A DNA stretch of 64,000 nucleotides from Lingula anatina (taxonomy: Eukaryota > Brachiopoda > Lingulata > Lingulida > Lingulidae), in NCBI RefSeq assembly GCF_001039355.2, contig NW_019775583.1, positions 190,767-254,766 on the forward strand. The letters run 5' to 3'. This document shows, in pieces, positions 50,301-59,605 of the stretch (position 1 is the stretch's first letter; each line of letters begins with the position of its first letter). The position numbers and the translations under genes are program-made. Below the pieces are notes generated by a model. The model was not told where the DNA came from. It did no database searches and was given only the letters and a program-made list of their open reading frames with translations.

Positions 50301-51828
50301 GGACCCGCTGTAATCGTGTAAAACTGACCGGTTTGTCCTTGTTTGTAGATGGGCTTGTCAGTCTGGATCAAGATAGACATTGTTTTGGTCTTGAAAGTTA
50401 GTTGGGATTCATTATTGAAAGCCAATCCTCCTGTCCCATCGACGCGAATTTTATATGTCCCAGGAGTTGCATTGGTTGGAACCTGTATATTCAAAGATGA
50501 TGAGAAAATAAAGCGAGGTCTAAATTATGCGACAGTGCATAAATAATTCACATATCTCTGGCAAGCAAAAATTATACCTTTGCGGTAATCAAAATGGTAA
50601 ACACTGTTTGATATACATTAAACAATTCACCAGTTTGAAGCCAATAAAGAGAATTTTAATAGAGTCGAAGGATGTTTGCAGAATGCGGGAGGATGCGGGA
50701 AAAGTTATGATGGAGATTTTTTTTCAGTTACCTGAAGCAATAGGGTTCCAGGCTCTCCTGAAAGTAAACCGTGATGGAGTTGTAATTCAAAGAAAAAGAA
50801 AATTCAAAATAAAAAGTGACAGTTGAATTAAGAATTAAGATCGCTATATCAAAGGGGGCACGTTTTTATTTGCACACCGCAATGACGTACGGTGCGTCAA
50901 AAAAACAATTTTCTCAAAATGCTAACAGCTCCTATCACAACCATAGCTCTGCAAGTGCGTGTGGCTAAAGTATGATTGATTTGGCTTTCTGTGGCTAATA
51001 AAAGGGTTTAATTATAATCTTTGAATGGTAAAGACAATAACTATTCCACTTTCTGTAACAATACCTGCTTCAAAAAGTCCACTCTGTGACGCGAGATATG
51101 CGTTGTCTTTGGCCATAATGCAAGTCACATTTACAGGCGCACTCGCCCTAAAGATGGTCACGCCCAGTTTTAATGGCATTCCCGGGCGAATAGCATTCGG
51201 AAAAACTATCATGTACGACCTGGAATGGGAGTTCGATTTTGCTGCTAACATACATTTATAACAATACCTTAATCATGAGTGTTGCAACCAGGATAAAATT
51301 ACCCTGGGACCCACGGGGCCCCAAATCAAGAAATAAACTTCATTGGAAACATTTTTTAGGTTTGGGAGGCATCCTAGTACACATGTACCAAATGAACAAT
51401 ACTCTGTGGGCTAAAATTGAGTAATTTATCTAATGGTGTACAAATGAAAATAAAGAAAATAATAAGTCTAACTACTACAGCTTTCCCAGATTTGCATGGA
51501 TGATGTAAAGGGTGCTTATTCTACAAGCATCATTATTCCTATCACATGGAAAGGCTGGAAACACATTTGGACATTTTCTCAAAAGTGTTGGATTTACATG
51601 CAGTATCACGAGGAAGGGCACATGTACATGCATACAGGTAAAATATAGACTCGTGCCAATAATCTATAAAATTAGGACTGCTTAATAGCCAACTGCATTT
51701 ATTAAAAGGAGAAACTTAAATGATGAACGTGCAAAACATCCATTTTCACAAAGTATAAAAACTTACTTGGAGTAGGCATTCGCCAGAGTACAGCACAGAG
51801 TTATGCACAGTATGATACGCAGCATCAT
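33038..51828 (-). CDS. Complete thioester-containing protein (TEP / alpha-2-macroglobulin / CD109-like), 35 coding exons
   Basis: Joining 35 exons on the minus strand gives 4386 nt, 1461 residues, the usual size for TEP/CD109 proteins. Order: signal peptide, MG1-MG6, a bait-like segment with RKKR (613-616), MG7, thioester domain with GCAEQ (907-911) and His1022 at the catalytic position (VVHRAM), then the C-terminal receptor-binding domain ending in a Cys-rich tail (CDICRERC). Every internal junction is phase compatible; all are GT-AG except one possible GC donor after exon 26. Family members are secreted or membrane-attached and use the thioester to bind surfaces or trap proteases; that role is inferred here. 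A splice acceptor (TTTCTGTTTCAG) sits 2 bases before the ATG pair, so the 5' UTR probably lies in an upstream exon. Whether it is orthologous to CD109, A2M or an insect-type TEP cannot be settled by eye. Exon coordinates are in the next entries. Confidence 0.9.
34866..34908. repeat. (GA)n/(GGGA)n tract
   Basis: Purine tract in intron 30 of the complete TEP, about 60 bp upstream (transcript sense) of exon 31. Confidence 0.9.
35074..39219 (-). CDS. Complete TEP, exons 23-30: thioester domain
   Basis: Exons: 39081-39219, 38596-38772, 37441-37522, 36871-37027, 36446-36514, 35915-36098, 35537-35721, 35074-35217. Exon 24 carries the thioester, [20 protein letters not shown]. Cys908 and Gln911, the two residues that form the bond, are present, but the usual central Gly is Ala. 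Exon 25 gives [15 protein letters not shown] and exon 26 gives VVHRAM, with His at the position that catalyses transfer in C3 and A2M. Exons 29-30 give [18 protein letters not shown] then ATVVALQAL, where relatives have [14 protein letters not shown], so Q-D is replaced by L-A at the splice junction. Exon 26 ends at a possible GC donor (CAG|GCACTT); the alternative, a GT 18 bases downstream, would add six residues. Confidence 0.88.
39985..42473 (-). CDS. Complete TEP, exons 17-22: bait end and MG7
   Basis: Exons: 42413-42473, 41848-41947, 41493-41604, 40906-41019, 40490-40591, 39985-40113. Exon 18 carries [14 protein letters not shown], the conserved ETWLW block of the A2M family (PF00207). 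Exon 19 carries [20 protein letters not shown]. Exon 20 uses acceptor TTTATTGCAG and gives [20 protein letters not shown]. Exon 22 gives [21 protein letters not shown] then KKQLLVE, which joins AEGVRQEYN of exon 23. It lies beside a long (AT)n microsatellite. Exon 21 is the last exon shared with the truncated copy; exon 22 has no visible counterpart there. Confidence 0.87.
40136..40209. repeat. (AT)n microsatellite in intron 21 of the complete TEP
   Basis: About 74 bp, 23 bp upstream of exon 22 in transcript sense, where length change could affect the acceptor region. Confidence 0.95.
41064..41122. repeat. (AT)n microsatellite in intron 19 of the complete TEP
   Basis: About 59 bp AT tract; the same intron of the half-copy lacks it. 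Confidence 0.95.
42921..46430 (-). CDS. Complete TEP, exons 10-16: MG4-MG6 and dibasic bait segment
   Basis: Exons: 46203-46430, 45685-45936, 45030-45128, 44470-44532, 43632-43817, 43237-43389, 42921-43040. All seven start and end in phase 0, so any subset could be skipped without breaking frame. Recognisable pieces are [11 protein letters not shown] (MG4), [14 protein letters not shown] (MG5 end) and [15 protein letters not shown] (MG6, matching VGLLAVDQSV in relatives). Exon 16 encodes [18 protein letters not shown] at 42978-42989 fits a furin-type site and lies where C3 is cut into two chains. Exon 11 is one codon longer than in the truncated copy. Confidence 0.88.
44611..44920. mobile_element. 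TTAA-target MITE in intron 12 of the complete TEP
   Basis: AGGGATAACAATTG to TTGTTATCCCA, TTAA on both sides (44607-44610, 44921-44924). The duplicate copy near 15462 reads CGTTTGTTAATAATT with a single TTAA, confirming the insertion. Confidence 0.87.
45482..45651. mobile_element. 170-bp GGCCCC-terminated MITE in intron 11 of the complete TEP
   Basis: Inverted repeat GGCCCCATTAAGAATAGGGG / CCCCTATTCTGAATGGGGCC continuing through ACTAGTCCGAGGGTCAAATA. ATT on both sides is a 3-bp TSD; the homologous empty site near 18628 has one ATT (GGATAATTGATATG). It lies about 34 bp downstream of the exon 11 donor. Confidence 0.87.
47358..47387. repeat. (CT)n microsatellite
   Basis: About 30 bp CT tract in intron 9 of the complete TEP. 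Confidence 0.9.
47854..51828 (-). CDS. Complete TEP, exons 1-9: signal peptide and MG1-MG3
   Basis: Exons: 51767-51828, 51065-51219, 50733-50758, 50329-50482, 50060-50130, 49665-49790, 48874-48913, 48414-48498, 47854-47938. Exon 1 encodes a hydrophobic leader ([20 protein letters not shown]). Exon 2 uses acceptor TTCCAG, giving [14 protein letters not shown], the typical MG1 start. Exon 3 is a 26-base micro-exon encoding GEPGTLLLQ. Exons 4-5 join across a split codon to give [19 protein letters not shown], the MG2 signature (A2M_N family). Exons 7-8 give [17 protein letters not shown], the MG3 start, and exon 9 follows with [11 protein letters not shown] chose the first of two adjacent ATGs; the second (51825) aligns with the start of the truncated copy. 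Confidence 0.88.
49275..49515. mobile_element. CCTCCGCCAAGGAGG-type interspersed repeat in intron 6 of the complete TEP
   Basis: Starts CCTCCGCCAAGGAGGTTATG, then TTTGTCTCTCTGTCTGTC, GGACCGATTTTGATGAAA and GATCCGGATCA, and ends CTTGGCGGAGGTCTGCGCTC. This non-coding element occurs in many animal genomes. The duplicate intron lacks it. Confidence 0.75.
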
Positions 51829-52469
51829 AGCTGAAACAGAAAATATGAAAAATGTGGAAACACAACTTATGCATACATATTACTTCAACAAAGGCAGAAA
51901 AGCGTGATAGCTGGATCAGCTGAAGTCGGTCACCTTTCCACTCTTAATGTATATATATGTTTTGTTGTACGAGTAGTTTGCATATAAAATAAATTAATTT
52001 GATTGATCGATATTTTAAATCAATCGAATATTTGGTTTGGCTCAACCTACTTTCTACGGTTATGTCATTCAATAGTTCGACTTATATGGCCTTAAAGATC
52101 TCCAGTTTCAGTTCAGAAAAGCCAAACCCTCCACTCTTTGACTATCGGATTTTTTGTCTGGAAATCGTACCAACACGTTTAACGATTATAAGTTACCCAC
52201 AACTGCAGTAATAATAATAATAATGAAAATAATGAAAAGAAATTAGTATTTCGCCATAGTATGTAGGGGAGTCGGCTTTCGGAATGAGTTAGGTATTTAG
52301 TGCGCACTGACTCTCGTTGCATAAAACGTGAAAAACTGCTATTTAACTTCTAATAACGGGATTAAAAAACTACTTGTAAGGGGATTAAAAATTTCATTAG
52401 TAGGATGAGTGGTATAACTCATAATCTTTTTACTTTTGATGCCACTCTTTCTAATTAGACGCCTTCCTG

Positions 52470-52475
<6 letters not shown>

Positions 52476-52500
<25 letters not shown>

Positions 52501-52506
52501 GAGAGG
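52476..52506. repeat. (GA)n microsatellite
   Basis: About 30 bp GA tract in the 5' flank of the complete TEP; the duplicate at about 28810 has a shorter version. Confidence 0.9.
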
Positions 52507-53231
52507 ATCCAATTCCACAATTCTTTTTCTTCATCAGTGTCAGTAGCTCCATCTAATTGTCTAAGGTCTTCTGCTGTGGTTGGTCATAACACATCCTTAT
52601 TGCGAACGTAAAAACAAGAAAGCCCAATAATATATAGCGCCTTGAAAAACCGTTTTAGTGTAAAGGTATGTAACAGACACTTACCACATGGGTGTCCTTG
52701 CCAGAGAGCGAAGTCGTATGATGCAATAATGCACAGAGGGATAATTAATAAGGGTGAAGTCAAGGATTTTGCAACGTGACCACAACGATGCGGTTGTCTA
52801 TCATAAAGGTCTAACACGTGGCTTAATGTTGAGGGTGTTAAGGGGATTGCTTATGTAATCACTGCAAATGTAAGTGATATCACTCATAAGACAAATTAAT
52901 TTTGATAGAATACAGTCAGACCCTTTGAACACCACTAAAAGATGACGCGGCAAACCTGAATATTAATCCGAAAGAGAAAAAAAATCTGCAGTATATCCCT
53001 CTATTTCACCTTACCCCCCTTCCTCATATTTTATGGATTTTAAGTCTTTTTACACATTATGTGCAACAGGAACAGGTACATGTACATTAATGTTTCCTGC
53101 CTGCATACATTAAGGTTGTTTACTTGACAAACAAGAAAAAAATTAATAGGGTGAACGGAAAATATGACAATATTTCATATAAATATTGTTACAGAAGAAT
53201 ATGCATTTATGCTGGTGCCCTATTCAGTTGC

Positions 53232-53830
53232 TGGCTAGACCAGACAAAATTTATAAGTTGGTTTACGAGTACGACCGGTACTAATTTTGAATTGATTTAA
53301 CACAGATTCTTTCGTTCAAATTGGAAAATGCATTTGGTTTTGGTTTGGCTAGTGTTTGAAATTCACAACTGGCACCAAGAGAAACGTTGGTGCAAATGTT
53401 TTTATGCTTTAGAATTGCACACACGCCAGATTTGAAATTTCATAACCCTGAAGTAAAAAACTGTTAAGCTTGTTCAACACAATACTTCTTCTTCATGTGC
53501 CAGGTCTGTTGCAGACATCGGCGATCATGGCCTTTCATTCCTCTCTGTTGTCAGTTCTCCTGATGAGTTCATTGTATGGGGATTCTTTCCTCGTTGCGTA
53601 GCTATTCAGACTGTCTGTATATTTAGTGCGTTGTCTTCCTCTGCTTTTGGTACCACAAATCTTTCCACACAGTATTTGCTTTTCTATTCCATCAGCTCTG
53701 TTTATGTGCCCAACACCATACATGTACGTTTATAATGAAAAACAAAAAAATGAATTTGGTCTAGCAACTGTTTACAGGCTAGGGAGGCGCTACTAGTTAA
53801 TCAACTTATCAGTTTTGTCTGGCCTAATCA
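53232..53830. repeat. Duplicate of the 345-bp inverted-repeat element, interrupted by a LINE
   Basis: Arms GACCAGACAAAATTTATAAG and CTTATCAGTTTTGTCTGG; the LINE 3' end sits at 53487-53725. Confidence 0.7.
53487..53725 (-). pseudogene. LINE 3'-end fragment inside an older inverted repeat
   Basis: Minus strand reads LCGKICGTKSRGRQRTKYTD then RRTDNREE, the C terminus common in endonuclease-reverse transcriptase LINEs. The duplicate near 29808 lacks it, so it is a private 5'-truncated insertion. Confidence 0.7.
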
Positions 53831-53960
53831 ACAGTTTTTCTAACCACTGGCATTTTAAACTCGGCATCATTGAACATATTTTGATGATATGATGATTATC
53901 AACGCCCACTGAAATACCACAATCGGGGATAAGATTCTACCAAAATAAAAAGGTTTCAAA

Positions 53961-54135
53961 GGCCCCATTCAGAATAGGGGTCTAACTCGTCCGAGGGTCA
54001 AATATGGCGACCCACTACAAAGCTTTCCGTCTAATCTGCTAATAGACACTGAATAGATATCCCGTGGGGAAGTATTCAAGTGGGTTGGCCATATTTGACC
54101 CTCGGACTAGTTAGTCCCCTAATCTGAATGAGACC
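53961..54135. mobile_element. 175-bp GGCCCC-terminated MITE
   Basis: Same family as 45482. AAA on both sides; the homologous locus near 30000 reads GGTTTCAAAGATAAATT with one AAA, so the site and 3-bp TSD are confirmed. Confidence 0.87.
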
Positions 54136-54205
54136 AAAGAGTCCTATATTTCAGTTTTATTACATATCCTTTGGTGTACTGTGGTACCCTCACCTATTAA
54201 AGAAA

Positions 54206-55038
54206 AATTACGGCATTAACCATATACAATGTGCGTGTATCTTTGCGTTATCTGCACCCTGAAAATGTCGTTTAGCTTGGAACGAGAACAGCTTTTATTT
54301 TCTTCTCAAGATCTCCACTAGGTCCGCCTATAATGTCTTGTAACACTGCTCAGCATTAGGAGGCTTAGCAGGACTATATGATTAGGTCCCCCTTTGCATT
54401 TCTTTTGAATACCATTGTTAAAGTTTCAGTTCACAGGTAACATCAGTCCAGAATTTATTTCTAAACAGGGTAAAATAAACGGACAAATTAGAGGATCAGA
54501 GAGGCAATAACGCCTCTTGGCACCGTACCAACTGCTATGCGGGAGTAAGCACATTCAAGCTGAAGGGAAGATACAGACGTATGTGTGTTAGTTGTGGAGA
54601 AGTATGGTTGGGTAAATGATGTGAGCGCATTTTATGGGGAGATGTAGGTAAAAGTCAAATTCAAGTGTAGATGAAGATGGTCAATGTTTGATTGTTCATG
54701 GAAACGCGACTAATAAGAGTTGTAAATAAATATAGGCTATGGTTTAAATAAAGTATATATGCAAACAATAGCATTAGTAAAAAAAACAGAAAAAAATGAT
54801 AAATAGGACAATAAGATAAAAATTCAAATGAAATATTTCTCATTCATACGTTTACTTTATCCCCTAAAACCTGCACTTTTTAGTACGCGTTTTAACATTG
54901 TTATAAGTGAGTGGTCACTGTCATCCTTTCACATCTCCCTGGCGAGCATACGACCTAAGTTGCCGTACACTAGAACTCCCATACTAATAGCTCAATTACT
55001 CATTATTGGTGTTTTCCTGACCAGGCTCATACCGGCTC

Positions 55039-55071
<33 letters not shown>

Positions 55072-56363
55072 CGTTGAGGTGGTCATTTGCTTTTGATCAA
55101 CAATTTATAAAAATTAAACAAACTGGACAATGGTTCTCTATTTTCCTTCATATTTGCAGCATTCAATCGTGGCAACTCCTGACAGAGCTCCCACTGTTCA
55201 TAAGAAGTACAAATAGAGTGGCAAATGTAATCATTTCAATCAATCCTTAGTGCCTGGGTGGTGATTCTTGCCATGGTCTGTTTATAAGGTTGCTGCATGG
55301 GGAACATCAGAAGCATATGGCGTTTCACTGAAATAGAAATCTTCCAAGCCGTAAAAGGTAAGTAATGTTATTAGGGAGAATAATACAAGAAAGTCTTTAC
55401 TTAACTTTTGAGATAAAGCCCTTAGCCACATTAATTTTTACAGCTCACTTTCGCAAGGCAGTGTATCTTCCCCTTGACCTACTTCTAGAATGAAGAACTT
55501 TTTTAAGGTTAGTGGATTGGTGGGGGGGGGGGGAGGTAAAGAGAGGAAACTTATGTCTTTTAAATTCTGTTTTGATGTTGAGACAGATAGCATTGGCGAA
55601 TGCCTGGCCTGATGGTCTACTTCACAAGGTTAAAATGGAGAAAGTGATATCAGCATATGGGAATTGAAGAGCCCGTGCCTTATTGTGATACCATTAGGAT
55701 TTAGGCCCTTCAAGGTAAGTTATGGGCCAGGGTAGAGGGTGAACAATGAACTAAATTATCATTCATTCTATAGTTATTATAAGCTTTTCTCAATGCAAAT
55801 TCAACAAACTGGGCAAATTACTGTGGGGAAGCTGTTGTCTATTCACTAAATTTAGTCATTTGTTTTTTTTTTTATTTACAATTAACTGAAGGAAATTCAT
55901 GTAGCAGACATTTTAGAGTCCAAAAGCTCTTTCAATTTGTCACAATCTTGCAAAAAAAAAAAAACATCACTAAGACAAAATATTTTTACATACTATCGGC
56001 CAACTTTCAGATCTTCCTTTATCCCTCTTAATCTCTCGTCACTTTCATTTTGTAGAATCTTAGCACTCTCCTAAAACATGTTTTTGTGTTGTGTTATAGA
56101 AGTAGAATAAAATGAAATAAAATTCTTTATTTATTATCGGTGTATTACTGCGTCTCTTATATAGAGTGATCTACATCCTACTTAACTCGCAGAAAAAATC
56201 CCTTATAGCAAAAAGCGCTCCTTACATTCTTCAACTTATTTGCACTAATAGCCTAGTGTTGTTACATTTTTCATTTATATTATTTTTCCTATACTATGCA
56301 AACAAATAGCAGAAAAAGAAGTGGCATAGACAGCCACATTACATTACAAGCTGAAATAAATTA
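54206..56363. other. Intergenic, no gene recognised
   Basis: 5' of both the TEP and E2 genes. A 140-codon frame at 54828-55250 runs through a (TG)n tract and has no recognisable domain. Confidence 0.5.
55041..55069. repeat. (TG)n microsatellite
   Basis: About 29 bp TG tract in the intergenic region. Confidence 0.9.
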
Positions 56364-56367
56364 TTAA

Positions 56368-56699
56368 AGGGATAATAACTCTTCGTATGAGATCTATATT
56401 TCACAATAAAAACATTGTGAACAACTCATAGAAATATAATATATTCTGTTTTGCCACAAAAACGGCAGTTATAGTTATTATTCTGATATCTGAGCTTGTC
56501 TTTAGACCACGTGACCTCATTGATGGCTATACTCTGCTATAATCTCTTGAGAGATTATAAAAAAAAAACTTTTCAGAAAAAAAACCAGGGACTAGCTTTG
56601 AATGTAAAAATGAATTTATTAACAATTGGTAAGTATGGGAAAATTTTGTTTACTCCAGGAACATTCATTTTTTGGCCAAAATGAAGAGTTATTATCACT
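56368..56699. mobile_element. TTAA-target MITE, 332 bp
   Basis: AGGGATAATAACTCTTCGTA to GAGTTATTATCACT, flanked by TTAA (56364-56367, 56700-56703). Interior closely matches the 22599 copy. Confidence 0.85.
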
Positions 56700-57689
56700 T
56701 TAATATATTATTATTATATGATACGTGTTCAATAGAGCAACATTTTTTCTTTCTTTGCTTTTTTTGTCAATGCTTTTTTTTTTCTTTTTTTGTAAATGAG
56801 TTTTTCTTTTGAAAGATGCTGTGTATTTAGTTTTAAAATTCTTACTTTTTAATAAAGGAAGCGCATTTTAACTGTGCGTTCTGCTTTGATCATATCAAGA
56901 ACAAAAGCTTTATGAAACGCCAAAATACAAGTATTAACGGTGTGTAAATACCAGTGACATACATATTCTTTGTTGCAGTTACTGCAAGTTTTCATTGCTT
57001 TTCATGCTTTTTTGTGTAAACATGTTACACTTCATTTGTAGGCTACGTAAGGGCAGTTTTCCGGAAATAATGCCCGAACGCAGATGCCATCAATCCTAGC
57101 CCTAATACACAAGATATAAAACACTAAATGGTGCTAGCAACGAGCCCCTGTCGTCACTTTTGTTGATGATTGGACGTCCTAGCAGTCTTGGCTTTTAAGG
57201 ACATAGCTTGTCTGCAATCGATTTTAGAGAATATGGAATGGTAATGAAGAGTGATATTCTGAATGTAAGAGGAATACAATCTAATAATGTACTCAAGTCT
57301 TTTGAATATTAAGAATTTTAGCGGTTCATGGGTCACAGATATGAGTCGGGTGTAATTGCATTTAGTAAGTTTTATTTTTTCACTTATGACAGTGGACCAT
57401 TTTATTTCAATAGCTTAAGAGAAAACCAAAGTTCAGGATGATCATTTAGAATTCCATAAATGATCAATTGAATGAGATTAATTTTGGTTCTGTATGAAAA
57501 TTGTCTGGCTCTACAGTTATTTAAAAAAAAAAATTGAATATCCAGATGTTTTATCCACATTCTAAATGCAGATAGGTTTTTGCTCTCAAAAACATTGGCA
57601 TTACCACCAATTATGGTCGTCTATTTTATTTCAACCTTAGTGATGTAGTCATTTTTCAAATTTGTGCTTTTGATGATATGGAGTTGTTC

Positions 57690-57850
57690 GTCAGTATAGC
57701 GTTTGAGAAGCACTGAGAATAAAATCGAAGTCCAAATGACTCCAAACTTGGAGTCCAGCAGTGGTGCCTAAAATAACTCCCAATTGGAGTCAAGTCGACT
57801 CCGATGGAGTAACGCCATCCCAGACCCCACAGGAGGGTCACAATTGACTC
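57690..57850. repeat. ACTCC/GGAGT-rich patch
   Basis: Repeated short palindromic pieces (ACTCCAAACTTGGAGT, ACTCCCAATTGGAGT, GACTCCGATGGAGT) within 130 bp. Nature unknown. Confidence 0.5.
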
Positions 57851-57984
57851 CATTCACACATCCCTTCATCCCTTCATTTATCTCTACAAAAGAGTCACCA
57901 TGACCCCATATTAAGGAATTTTTTACTCCTTGGCTAATTATGAAAAAAAAACAACAACAACAGTGCCAAGCGGGGAGATAGCAG

Positions 57985-58080
57985 GTACCGTATATTAAAG
58001 ATCAGCATGTCCCCGGTAGGGTTCGAAACCACGTCAGGTGGGGGGCATTCTAATCACAAGGCCATCCGGTCGCATATAGT
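57985..58080 (-). mobile_element. tRNA-derived SINE-like head
   Basis: Minus strand reads GGATGGCCTTGTGATTAGAA (A-box-like) and, about 30 bases on, GTGGTTTCGAACCCTACC (B box GGTTCGAACCC type). The cloverleaf is imperfect, so a SINE or tRNA pseudogene is likelier than a functional tRNA. Confidence 0.5.
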
Positions 58081-58108
58081 GTTGGAACAGCAATAACAAA
58101 CAGTTTGT

Positions 58109-58170
58109 AAATTTGGTTATAACAGCATGACATATATATATATATATGTCATGCTGTTATAACCAAATTT
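58109..58170. repeat. 62-bp perfect palindrome
   Basis: AAATTTGGTTATAACAGCAT followed by GACATATATA is mirrored exactly about 58139/58140, with (AT)n at the centre. Confidence 0.9.
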
Positions 58171-58224
58171 ATTTATGCATGAACAAGTATATATATATAT
58201 CACAAATATACCAATGAGTGAGCA

Positions 58225-58310
58225 TACCTCCCCAGTGACATGCATTGGCGGGTCAAACCTACAACCTGGAAGCAAAACCTGTTGACCTGTATACCAACAT
58301 ATCACATAAA
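58225..58310 (-). repeat. Possible second tRNA-like fragment
   Basis: Minus strand has GTAGGTTTGACCCGCC (B-box-like) preceded by TGTTGGTATACAGGTCAACAG. Weaker than the 57985 match. Confidence 0.3.
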
Positions 58311-58883
58311 GGGTGTGGGCAACTGAAAGCCATATGCCAGTAATAAGTGCACGAGTTCTGCAGAAACACACAGAAAACCACTTGTTCATGCAACTATGGC
58401 CAATAAAGTAATGTTTATACTGACAAAGGATGATGAATACTGTTTACTCCATGAGGGTCAAGGGGTGCTGGACTCTGACTAGAGAGTCAAATGACTTCAA
58501 TTTTATTCTCAGTGATCCTATATATTCCATATATGGAAATGGTCATGTGATCAAGCTCGATTGGTGCTCATTTCTAGTAAAATGTTTGCCAAATTTTCAT
58601 AATATCTACACCTTTTGTTGTCTGAAAGGTTTTCAAATAAAAATTAGGACCAAACTTGTGAAGAAACTGGTAGACAGGAAAGTGATAGCCCGACTCAAAG
58701 GTTTCCCAAGGAGTAAAATCAAAGTTCTTGTGTTTTCTCGCATTATAAATTTCTGACAGTATTTTAATTTACAATCTCATCACGAAGCGCCAGGGAGGGC
58801 ACCTTCTCTGGAAAACGAGATTTATACAAGACAAACACAGGATCTCATTGTTCTCTGGGCTCTATTCATTCCGACCAATGAGA

Positions 58884-59443
58884 GACCGGTGTGGGTTGCA
58901 CCGCTCGGAGCGTGAACCATCCGTTCTGCTCATGCGCACAAAGCGCAGGCAAAGCTGTGAGACTTCCAGCGTGTACAGTCCGTCTCTTTAGAGTCATCAA
59001 TACATTCTTAGCCTTTAATAAACATGCGCTGTTGAGAACATACTGCAAATTTAAACATAATCTTTAGAGGTATTCATATCTTATAGATGTTCACCTCTAC
59101 TGCGATTTCCCTCAGGTGGCCATATCAACACACTAGCCTAGTAAAATCAATACTAAAATAGTAGCCAGCAGCTGAATTAACGACGGTCCGTCCACGGTAG
59201 GTTCACACATGTGTCGAACTGTAATTTGACGCTGATTCTCTATCAAAATTATCAATTAACACATAAATTTTATCCCCATCATAGTAAATGTTTAATGTGG
59301 TAGGAAATGAACTAGCCGAATATAACAGTACAGGTGAATAACAACGGATCATTCACGGAACGGCTCATACACGCGTCTGCTGCGTGTACAATTGGTCAGG
59401 ACGGATGGTTCACGCAGAACGGACCATACACGTGACACCGGCC
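58884..59443. mobile_element. 560-bp inverted-repeat element (GRCCGGTGT ends)
   Basis: Left GACCGGTGTGGG ... GCGTGAACCATCCGTTCTGC pairs with right CGGATGGTTCACGCAGAACGG ... GTGACACCGGCC. No coding capacity was recognised. Confidence 0.6.
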
Positions 59444-59605
59444 TACGGGCTCCACCCCCAAGTGTGTATATTCCTTTTCAGACAAAATTTCTTGCTTTTT
59501 TTCCACCTGTTTTCTTTAGTTTTTTTTTTTCACATTAATATTTAACCCTGTGACTTTCGGCCTCAAGTCTTTTTAGCAGTGTTCTAATAGAGGCGCATTG
59601 TCCAG

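Larger units (their letters stand above)
40430..54205. repeat. Segmental duplication, compact copy (5' half and flank of the complete TEP gene)
   Basis: Partner of 10845-30085. It has its own private insertions: MITEs at 44611, 45482 and 53961, a CCTCCGCC repeat at about 49280 and a LINE 3' end at about 53487. Confidence 0.85.

Noticed and set aside
51020-51251. Exon 2 of TEP extended upstream through SNSHSRSY
   Set aside because: Acceptors at GCAG or TTAG break the phase with exon 1; TTCCAG at 51220 keeps frame in both copies.
54828-55250. 140-codon plus-strand open frame
   Set aside because: Contains translated (TG)n (CVCVCV), no domain, and no splice or homology support.
58430-58756. 108-codon plus-strand open frame
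   Set aside because: No recognisable domain, no promoter or splice context, and embedded in repeat-rich intergenic DNA.
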